Shown here piece by piece: positions 1-5,672 of a DNA stretch of 6,387 bases. This stretch comes from an uncultured Verrucomicrobia subdivision 3 bacterium (lineage in GTDB: Bacteria > Verrucomicrobiota > Verrucomicrobiae > Limisphaerales > CAMLLE01). Within the stretch, counting starts at the first letter, position 1; every line of letters begins with the position of its first letter. The notes under the pieces were generated by a model. That model worked only from the letters and a program-made list of their open reading frames with translations, was not told the DNA's origin and did no database searches. The stretch lies in assembly GCA_946480555.1 (NCBI GenBank), contig CAMLLE010000187.1, positions 1 to 6,387 of the forward strand, given 5' to 3'. The translations under genes and the position numbers were made by a program.

Positions 1-10
1 TTGTTTGGTA

Positions 11-32
11 GGGCAGAGCTGCCGCTCTGCCC
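11..32. repeat. Perfect 9-bp inverted repeat (hairpin) downstream of the ATP-grasp gene
   Basis: Arms at 11-19 (gggcagagc) and 24-32 (gctctgccc) are exact reverse complements around a 4-nt loop (tgcc on the plus strand). The hairpin lies about 110 bp past the stop codon of the minus-strand ATP-grasp gene, so it could help end that transcript. However, no run of T follows it on either strand, which argues against a classical intrinsic terminator. A dispersed palindromic element is the alternative. The stretch 1-141 holds no other feature I can support. Confidence 0.55.
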
Positions 33-141
33 CATATTCAACTGCATCGTTCCGGTTTAGATGAAGCGCGACATCAAGAGGCTGCTGTTTTGGCTGCACG
101 ACCTTCACGAAGTTCGCATGGGGTCTTCTGCGTGGTTCCAG

Positions 142-1269
142 CTAAGCGCGCAACCTTGCCTTCAGGAGGTGGTTGACCAAATAGTCCACGCGCGCATTCG
201 CGCACATGTTTCGAGAGTGATCTCCTTCTTCAAACCTCCAACCTCCGTTCGACTCCTCCCGAATATACCGGCCGAAGCGGCCGTTAACCCTCAACATCTC
301 GGCCGGTTTTGTCGCACCGAAGACCGTTTGGAGTTCGTTGATGAGGTAGCGACCGTCCGCCGTTTCAAAAAAGTCTATATCCATGCTGCTGAATCCGTGG
401 GTCTCCGTGATGTCATGCAACAGGTTTAGCAGCGCCTTGGGAGGATCCTCCCAGCTCCAGGTGCCGGAGCCACTGTGAAAATCCCCCACCTTCTCCTTTC
501 GATAGCCGAAATACGAGTTCCCGATGCGCATCATGCGCCATTCGCGGACATTCGGTAAATACTCCTGAAAGTAGATGACATGCCATTCCCTGTCGCGGCG
601 ATCCCGCCCTTCAGCCAGAAGCCCGCTGGCAAATGCCTTCTTCACAAATCGCAACGCTTCTCTCCGATGACGAATAATCCAAACCCCGGAATGTGACGCG
701 CCCAAATTGGTTTTAAGCACCAATGGAAGGTTCGCTTTGCTCGCGAATTCCTCTGCTTCCTGACGCTCGTAAAACACCCAGGTGGGAACATGCGGCAAGT
801 TGTGAACCTTCAGCCAATCGCGCAGCCGCCGCTTGTTTTCATAAATCCAGGTTTCACGGCACGTCGGATAGACCAGTTTGCCCATATCCTGCTCCAGGAT
901 TCTCAGGCGATCGTCGAACATATCCTTCCAAACCGTCAGAAAAGAACACGGCCACGCAAGGAAGGCGTCGCATCCGGAGGAGGCAAACGCCTCCACCCAG
1001 TCGCTGCGATGGAGATTCAACAGTTTGTATGAAATTCCCATCTCCCGGCAGGCAGCAATATTCACCTTATGGTAATGCATGAACTCCTTGATGATCCCGA
1101 TCATGCAGGGACTGTTCTCCGCATGCCACTCGTCCGGCTCCGAAGCGTAAGGATTCCCCAACGCGCGCTCAAACTGACGATACTCCGCCAGATCAACCCG
1201 TCGCTTCGCGATCGTTCGAACCCAGCCGGGCAAATGCTGCTTGATGCGATGGACTACCTTGGGATTCAT
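142..1269 (-). CDS. ATP-grasp domain protein (Ddl/RimK-like fold), likely carboxylate-amine ligase of a glycan locus
   Basis: A 375-residue protein from the ATG at 1269; residue numbers below count from an in-frame TTG at 1329, which would add 20 residues. I prefer the ATG because neither start has a good ribosome binding site and TTG is rarer. The C-terminal half reads as an ATP-grasp domain: PLVLKTN (K206) followed by a small-residue loop GASHSG (210-215), FQEYLP (254-259) at the usual adenine-contacting linker, an Arg-rich strand with R264, and DIDFF (317-321) then NELQTVFG (331-338), which lines up with the metal-binding end of D-Ala-D-Ala ligase-like proteins. ATP-grasp enzymes join a carboxylate to an amine or thiol through an acylphosphate. 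The N-terminal 160 residues are not a domain I recognise. No signal peptide is seen, so it is probably cytosolic. It lies last in the gene series, after a gap of about 290 bp, and may have its own promoter. Oddity: Gln334 stands where Asn usually ligates the second metal. The substrate is unknown; attachment of an amino acid to a sugar acid is a guess. Confidence 0.82.
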   Translation of the reverse strand: MNPKVVHRIKQHLPGWVRTIAKRRVDLAEYRQFERALGNPYASEPDEWHAENSPCMIGIIKEFMHYHKVNIAACREMGISYKLLNLHRSDWVEAFASSGCDAFLAWPCSFLTVWKDMFDDRLRILEQDMGKLVYPTCRETWIYENKRRLRDWLKVHNLPHVPTWVFYERQEAEEFASKANLPLVLKTNLGASHSGVWIIRHRREALRFVKKAFASGLLAEGRDRRDREWHVIYFQEYLPNVREWRMMRIGNSYFGYRKEKVGDFHSGSGTWSWEDPPKALLNLLHDITETHGFSSMDIDFFETADGRYLINELQTVFGATKPAEMLRVNGRFGRYIREESNGGWRFEEGDHSRNMCANARVDYLVNHLLKARLRA

Positions 1270-1472
1270 CTTTGAGTCGCAGGCGGAATAGGGCGCGTGC
1301 GGCAAGTTCGTTCGGAGACCCTGAATCAAGTCACGGCTTCGGAATCAGCCCTTTCGTATTCAACGACCACGTCGAGCACGCAACCCTCGCCACGCGTTCA
1401 AACGAATGCTCGGGAATTGCTCGAAATTCGATTCCAGATTCCCCGCGACGTTTTGCGAGATTCGCATTGCGA

Positions 1473-1513
1473 TCGAACGGTGCTCGGTGAGCGGCGACTT
1501 CGCAGCCGTTCGA
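1473..1513. repeat. 8-bp inverted repeat enclosing a small hairpin
   Basis: Arms tcgaacgg (1473-1480) and ccgttcga (1506-1513) are perfect reverse complements. Inside the 25-nt loop is a further gctc/gagc stem (1482-1485 with 1489-1492), and just outside is a tgcga/tcgca stem (1454-1458 with 1462-1466). The right arm overlaps the base of the larger hairpin that follows, so the two structures would compete. Part of the gap of about 290 bp between the beta-helix and ATP-grasp genes, where I see no convincing gene. The rest of that gap (1270-1453) shows nothing I can name. Confidence 0.5.
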
Positions 1514-1546
1514 GTGTCGGCGGTCATAGACCGCCGACACAACGAA
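1509..1546. repeat. Strong hairpin: perfect 12-bp stem, 3-nt loop, just after the beta-helix gene
   Basis: Arms at 1514-1525 and 1529-1540 are perfect reverse complements around the loop ata. After a small asymmetric internal bulge, ttcg (1509-1512) can pair again with cgaa (1543-1546). It starts about 15-20 bp past the stop codon of the beta-helix gene, where a terminator would be expected. There is no T-run on the exit side of either strand, so a plain intrinsic terminator is doubtful. A transcript-stabilising 3' hairpin or a copy of a dispersed palindromic repeat fits equally well. Confidence 0.65.
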
Positions 1547-1560
1547 TCGAGAAACAGCTT

Positions 1561-3450
1561 CTAGTATCCGACAGCCCCGATGATTCGCAGCCCGGTGGGC
1601 GGGGAAAAATACTCCATCGCGCCGATGTCCCAAGCTGACGAGTGCTTTTTCCGGGAGTCGGGCAAGGCGGGATGAGTCTTCCCGCGCAACGTGAAAGGCT
1701 GCGACACGTTGATGGCGGCATCAATCGCTGAAGATCCGGCTTTCAGTGCGAAGGTCATTCCCAAGGCATTCGGCCACTCAGCCGCTGACAGCCGAATGTT
1801 GTTGGCCCCAAACCAGGCAGGCAATGCTGTTGTCGGGTAGTTTGGCCAGGGAGGAGTGGTGATATTGAAATCGAAGACTCCCATGAAACTGGCATTCGTC
1901 CACCGACTATCCCAGGTGTCGTAGTACTTCGTTCCCGAGAAGATGTTGTTGACGAAAGTGGAATTGGTCAGGCCACAAACTCCAAAGATGTCGCTGCTGA
2001 CCTGAAGCGCCCCAAATCCACCAGAGAAGCTGTTGTGGTAAACCCAAAACTTCGGCAAGTACCCTCCCGCCGTTGTGAAAGTGTGAAAGTAGGTGTGAGT
2101 TCCCACACCGCTCGGAAGCCACAACCGGTTCCGATATATGTAAACGGTTCGATCCGTCTCGCCAGCGGTGTTCAGGTGGTGAAAGCGGAGATTGATGTTG
2201 CAGTCGGAAACACGATTGCCGTGGATTTTAGTATCGGTATGTCCTTCGGACATCAGAATGCCAACGCTTGAGGCTCCCTCGATTCCGTTGTCATAAAGCG
2301 CCGTTCCCCGCGTCGGCGACCTCGGATTTCCCACGATCCACAGGCCAGACCCCAACACTTTGGAGATCTTGTTCGCAAAAACGGAATTGCTGTTCCCGGC
2401 ATTAATCAACCCGACCCCGTAATCGAAACTGGCGGCATCACCCATCAAAAACTTCGCCGTCAAATAGGCGTTCTCGCGCGCCAAATACAAGGTCTCGGCC
2501 CCTCGTTCCCACGCTCCAGGACTGTCACATCCATAGTAGTTCGCGGTGACTTCGTTGTTTCTAACCGTGTTCTGATAGGCTCCATTGACCAGCAGCAGTC
2601 GCGCATAGCCGCCCGACAGACGATTGCTTTCAATCAAGTTGTCATGACCGCCGCTGACGTACACACCGCCAAAGGCGCCGCGAAGGCTGAAGTTGCGCCA
2701 TACGACATGGTTCGCATTCTGAACCTTTACTGCGGGAAACAACATGTCCGTGGTGACGACAGCGTCGTTATTGGGCGCGATGCGGATGTTCATTCCGTTT
2801 GGATTTCCGCCGTTCCTCAGCCGCAGGTAACACACGTTGCCGACACTGCAGTAGAGGGCTTCGATGCCGTCCCAGAAGTTGATGGTTTTGCCATTGAAGC
2901 GAGTCTTCACCAAAACGTCTTTGGGCAGCGCCAGCAATTCGGCCCCGGTACTCCAGTTCGTATAATAGGCCTGGCTGATGGCAGACGCCAGATTGCCCAT
3001 GGTGTTGACAAACGCCACCCGCTTGTGGTCGATGGTCAACTCGCGCACTGAGAAGGGAAGGTTCGCCTTCTTATAGACGCCGAAACCGATCTCCGGAGCG
3101 CTAACCCACCCATTGGTGGCGGGAGTGCTGGGATCGATGATCGTCAGCCACTGACCATTCGACCCGCGTTCACCGGAGAATGTAATGGGACTTCCGTTCG
3201 CTCCACTTCGGCTCAGCGTCACGAATTCATTGTACTCTCCGGCTTTCACAATGACGCTGTCTCCGGCAGCCGCCGTTGAAGCTGCCTTCTGAATCGTTTT
3301 GAAAGGCAGGGACTGAGTTCCGGGATTCGAATCCTGCGCTGCAGGATTTTGCTTATCCACATAGAGAACCGTTCCAGCTGCCTGCGGGATTGCGGCGAAG
3401 ACGCACGAAAAAGCATGCACCATCAAAAGCGCTTTGCTCATCGTCCTCAT
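1561..3450 (-). CDS. Secreted right-handed parallel beta-helix repeat protein
   Basis: The frame is open from an ATG at 3501 (646 residues, used for numbering). I choose the in-frame ATG at 3450 because AGG lies 6 nt upstream and because translation from there, or from the ATG at 3441, gives a classical signal peptide: short basic start, hydrophobic core ALLMVHAFSCVFAAI, and cleavage near QAAG (residues 40-43). The mature protein opens with LYVDKQNP (46-53), PFKTIQKA (66-73) and AAGDSVIVKAGEY (78-90), the typical first turns of pectate-lyase-like beta-helix proteins (DUF1565 type). Asn-rich repeating turns follow at about 262-300, 305-322, 365-392, 402-432 and 450-495 (NLIESNRLSGG, NTVRNNEVTANY, SVFANKIS). 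The end carries AIDAA (592-596) and DIGAMEY (625-631), a tail often seen in this class. Such folds include polysaccharide lyases, hydrolases and C5-epimerases, but no active site can be assigned. There is no transmembrane anchor, PEP-CTERM tail or evident sorting domain. It is set apart from both neighbours by gaps of over 200 bp and is probably its own transcription unit. It may process or bind the glycan made by this locus (inference). Confidence 0.88.
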   Translation of the reverse strand: MRTMSKALLMVHAFSCVFAAIPQAAGTVLYVDKQNPAAQDSNPGTQSLPFKTIQKAASTAAAGDSVIVKAGEYNEFVTLSRSGANGSPITFSGERGSNGQWLTIIDPSTPATNGWVSAPEIGFGVYKKANLPFSVRELTIDHKRVAFVNTMGNLASAISQAYYTNWSTGAELLALPKDVLVKTRFNGKTINFWDGIEALYCSVGNVCYLRLRNGGNPNGMNIRIAPNNDAVVTTDMLFPAVKVQNANHVVWRNFSLRGAFGGVYVSGGHDNLIESNRLSGGYARLLLVNGAYQNTVRNNEVTANYYGCDSPGAWERGAETLYLARENAYLTAKFLMGDAASFDYGVGLINAGNSNSVFANKISKVLGSGLWIVGNPRSPTRGTALYDNGIEGASSVGILMSEGHTDTKIHGNRVSDCNINLRFHHLNTAGETDRTVYIYRNRLWLPSGVGTHTYFHTFTTAGGYLPKFWVYHNSFSGGFGALQVSSDIFGVCGLTNSTFVNNIFSGTKYYDTWDSRWTNASFMGVFDFNITTPPWPNYPTTALPAWFGANNIRLSAAEWPNALGMTFALKAGSSAIDAAINVSQPFTLRGKTHPALPDSRKKHSSAWDIGAMEYFSPPTGLRIIGAVGY

Positions 3451-3456
3451 TCTTCG

Positions 3457-3459
3457 CCT
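3457..3459 (-). promoter_or_regulatory. Ribosome binding site supporting the internal start of the beta-helix gene
   Basis: The minus strand reads AGG followed by 6 nt and ATG (3450). The competing upstream ATG at 3501 has AGGGG at 3506-3510, only 4 nt away, which is a stronger match but closer than ideal. The site alone does not settle the start. The signal peptide, which begins naturally at 3450 or 3441 and would be buried behind 17-20 extra residues otherwise, tips the balance. Confidence 0.45.
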
Positions 3460-3543
3460 GAGGTGTCCGAACCAAGCTGCTAAAAAAACATAAGAGATCA
3501 TATGACCCCTACTGCATACGACGGGCCAAACTGCAGCGCAAAT

Positions 3544-3575
3544 GGAAGTTTACGGAAGCCACCTCGGAAACTTCC
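3544..3575. repeat. 8-bp inverted repeat in the leader of the beta-helix gene
   Basis: Arms ggaagttt (3544-3551) and aaacttcc (3568-3575) are perfect reverse complements with a 16-nt spacer, in which two more pairs (3553-3554 with 3565-3566) are possible after one mismatch. It lies 43 bp upstream of the first possible start of the beta-helix gene and could be an operator or an RNA hairpin in the 5' leader. No convincing -35/-10 pair is visible in the gap 3502-3765, and no other feature was recognised there. Confidence 0.4.
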
Positions 3576-3765
3576 CGCTCATCGACAGCACCCCTTCTAC
3601 TGCACGAAAATGCTCCTAATGCCGATGTCCAGAATGTGAACGGAGGCGAAAATTCAGTTTGCGGACAAGGCGTTAACGTTCATTTCTAGAATCGAAAGCG
3701 AGAAACCAACGTTGCGGCATCGCGTGTTGGAAATGTTGCGAAGCGCCGCCATCGCTGCCCACCCG

Positions 3766-4803
3766 TCAATCACACCGATGATTTTTCCCAACGAAAGCCA
3801 ACTGTCGGGCTTTCCAGAGCGTGCCGTAATGTCGGAGACTCCGGATTTCAAGATCGTAGCCGTTGAGGCGATTCAAACGAATGCCAGGAGGAATCGCGTT
3901 CAGAGCACACTCCGTGGTGTAGGTGTGAACCATCCCGAGTTCCGCAAGCAGTTGATCCGTTTGCTCGGTAAACTGGCCATTGGGATACACGTAATGCCGG
4001 ACAGTTCGACCAGTCTTCTCTTTGATCAAATCGATGCTCGCCTGAGTGTGGCATCGCAGCTCCTCCGTGGAGATCTGCACGGCGATTTCGTGGTGCATGG
4101 AATGCGACGCGAGGCAACACAACGGGTTTGCGGACAGCTCGACGATCTGCCGCCAGTTCATATTCTCATGAACGTAAACCGAATTCCGCAATTGCCGCCG
4201 GTCAATGTAGCCAGTCTGTTCCCGCAGCTGGTCCAGACGGAACTGGAGTTCCCCATGTGGCCCTGCACGACAGGTTTCTTCAAACCGCTCCGCTTCACTC
4301 CGATCAAATGCAGCAACCCCGCCGGCTTTGCTCCGAATCTGAATGGCGGGCTCGACCATCAGGTGAAACCGAGCCCGAACCTCTTCCCACCAATAAATTC
4401 CATCCTCCTCAATAATTCCCGGGCAGATGCCCAACAGAACGGGAATCCGTTCCTGTTCCATCCATCGCTTGAGGTGCGGAAAAACGTTGGCATGCCCGTC
4501 ATCGAAACTCACCAGCAAATACCCCGTGCTGTCATCATGTCCAAACTCGGGATTCTCGAGCTCTTCGGCTCGCACCAGGCGATAACCCTGCCGTTGAAAG
4601 AAGCGAATTTCCGCCAGGCACCCTTCCGGAGTGATGCGATGGCAACTGACTGCAAGCCTCCCGGGATCGGTCTCCAATCCGTGATACACGAGGATGGCTA
4701 GTCGTTTTCGTTCGTGGGACGGCAGACGATACTCTCCGCGACGGTTCTGATATTTGAAGATCCAATCGCCTGCCACACGCTTCGTTTTGGACGCCAAGCT
4801 CAC
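3766..4803 (-). CDS. Polysaccharide deacetylase, carbohydrate esterase family 4 (NodB homology)
   Basis: A 345-residue protein starting at GTG 4803. Conserved CE4 motifs are visible in order: ILVYHG (37-42) leading in; SFDDG (99-103) with the catalytic-base and metal-ligand aspartates D101 and D102; SHSMHH (233-238) supplying metal ligands H234 and H238; and YPNG (273-276), the third motif. The family removes N- or O-acetyl groups from sugars using a divalent metal. No signal peptide is present, so it may act in the cytoplasm on a lipid-linked intermediate. The spacing between motifs 1 and 2, about 130 residues, is much longer than the roughly 50-60 of a minimal NodB domain; the insert carries WWEEVRARF (138-146). 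The usual late motif with Leu-His is not obvious. The start overlaps the methyltransferase stop by 4 bp, with GAGG 5 nt upstream, so translation is probably coupled. Likely modifies the glycan built by the upstream glycosyltransferase (inference). Confidence 0.9.
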   Translation of the reverse strand: MSLASKTKRVAGDWIFKYQNRRGEYRLPSHERKRLAILVYHGLETDPGRLAVSCHRITPEGCLAEIRFFQRQGYRLVRAEELENPEFGHDDSTGYLLVSFDDGHANVFPHLKRWMEQERIPVLLGICPGIIEEDGIYWWEEVRARFHLMVEPAIQIRSKAGGVAAFDRSEAERFEETCRAGPHGELQFRLDQLREQTGYIDRRQLRNSVYVHENMNWRQIVELSANPLCCLASHSMHHEIAVQISTEELRCHTQASIDLIKEKTGRTVRHYVYPNGQFTEQTDQLLAELGMVHTYTTECALNAIPPGIRLNRLNGYDLEIRSLRHYGTLWKARQLAFVGKNHRCD

Positions 4804-5663
4804 ACTTTCCTCAGCGCGGCGATGTAATCAATGGCTCCTTCTCGCACGAACCGTTTGTGCTCAGACCAATGCTGCAACTGCTCGTCCCATCGAATCCTCC
4901 GTTCGTTGGAAAACATGAAGCGACAGGGAAAAAACCGGCTCGCGCGCGCGTCAATCAAACGGAACCCCGCACGTCCCGCGATGTCGTGCAATTCAGCCGG
5001 AGTGTAGCGGCGATGCTGCGGTTCGCGCCGGGCCGGGCCGGCTGGTTTCGTCGTCCTCAGACGCTCAACGAGGCGCCGCGGCAGAACGGCTTGCGCCAGG
5101 TCTTTCGACGCGTCAATCGGATGCCGGACCGCATGAAAACAACCGTACGCCGGCTTCAACACCCGGTCACTCCAAGTCCGCCGGTTCCAAATCTGCACAA
5201 TGGCCACCCCATCTGAACGGAGCAAATGATGCATCCGTCTCAACACCCACAATGGATCATCGAAATACTCAATGAATCCAAGTGCAACCACCGCTTGAAA
5301 ACGTCCCGCTGCGGGATGTTCCCGGGAGAAATCAAAAACTTCAAACCGGCAGTTCGCAGCCCGCATCAACTCCGCATTGCGGGCCGCTTGAGAAATCATC
5401 GGTTCAGAAATGTCAGCGCCCAGAACATCGAATCCAAGTTTCGCCAGCGCGACGCTCGCGTTGCCGCAACCGCAACCCAAATCCAGAATCCAACCACCCA
5501 ATGGCACATGTTTCAGACACAGGTCAATCGCTCCCTGCTGACGCCACTGAAAGCCCTTCGAGTCATAGTCCAACCGGTGATAGATTTCCTCCCAGCGGGG
5601 TTGTTCAGCATCGAACTTTCGTTTGATGTCTTGTACTTCGGATTGAATCGCAGAAAGGTTCAT
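4800..5663 (-). CDS. Class I SAM-dependent methyltransferase
   Basis: A 287-residue protein with a Rossmann-type methyltransferase domain. Motif I is ILDLGCGCGNASV (59-71), the SAM-binding glycine loop. D84 in LGADIS (81-86) sits at the end of strand beta-2, where an acidic residue holds the ribose. D111 in FEVFDFS (107-113) fits the adenine-side motif, FIEYFDDP (130-137) the strand-4 region, and HHLLRSDGVAIVQIW (145-159) the strand-5 motif. The N-terminal 50 residues are helical and the C-terminal third is basic, with RRYTPAELHDIAGRAGF (218-234), a pattern common in methyltransferases acting on small molecules. No membrane segment is seen. The ATG at 5663 lies 9 bp after the glycosyltransferase stop; the ribosome binding site is weak, suggesting coupling. 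It overlaps the deacetylase by 4 bp. The acceptor cannot be read from the sequence; O-methylation of a sugar in the locus glycan is the simplest guess. A role in quinone or lipid methylation is not excluded. Confidence 0.88.
   Translation of the reverse strand: MNLSAIQSEVQDIKRKFDAEQPRWEEIYHRLDYDSKGFQWRQQGAIDLCLKHVPLGGWILDLGCGCGNASVALAKLGFDVLGADISEPMISQAARNAELMRAANCRFEVFDFSREHPAAGRFQAVVALGFIEYFDDPLWVLRRMHHLLRSDGVAIVQIWNRRTWSDRVLKPAYGCFHAVRHPIDASKDLAQAVLPRRLVERLRTTKPAGPARREPQHRRYTPAELHDIAGRAGFRLIDARASRFFPCRFMFSNERRIRWDEQLQHWSEHKRFVREGAIDYIAALRKV
4809..4812 (-). promoter_or_regulatory. Shine-Dalgarno site of the deacetylase gene, inside the methyltransferase 3' end
   Basis: GAGG on the minus strand, 5 nt before GTG 4803, lies within the codons for Leu-Arg near the methyltransferase C-terminus. 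It supports the GTG start and the GTGA stop/start overlap (4800-4803) that couples the two genes. Confidence 0.7.
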
Positions 5664-5672
5664 ACCGTTAAA

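Noticed and set aside
260..285. GGCCG/CGGCC palindrome
   Set aside because: Short stem inside the ATP-grasp coding sequence (Asn-Gly-Arg-Phe-Gly region); expected by chance in GC-rich DNA.
61..429. 122-codon plus-strand frame near the left edge
   Set aside because: Mostly antisense to the ATP-grasp C-terminal region; no recognisable protein features.
1270..1329. 20-residue N-terminal extension of the ATP-grasp protein from TTG 1329
   Set aside because: TTG start without a ribosome binding site; the ATG at 1269 is more likely, though not proven.
1514..1540. Classical intrinsic terminator
   Set aside because: The stem is strong, but no T-run follows it on either strand, so it is recorded as an inverted repeat rather than a terminator.
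1331..1633. 100-codon minus-strand frame across the end of the beta-helix gene and the following gap
   Set aside because: It overlaps the beta-helix 3' end in another frame, runs through the hairpin stems, and encodes an Arg-rich peptide with no motif. Probably a chance frame in a structured region.
3654..3851. 65-codon minus-strand frame after the deacetylase
   Set aside because: Starts inside the deacetylase in a different frame; no ribosome binding site or motif supports it.
3712..4701. 329-codon open frame on the plus strand
   Set aside because: It is fully antisense to the deacetylase, whose CE4 motifs are unmistakable; its translation shows no recognisable domain. Shadow frame.
4939..4952. 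Alternating CG run (cgcgcgcg)
   Set aside because: Lies within the methyltransferase coding region and is explained by Ala/Arg codons; too short to be a meaningful repeat.
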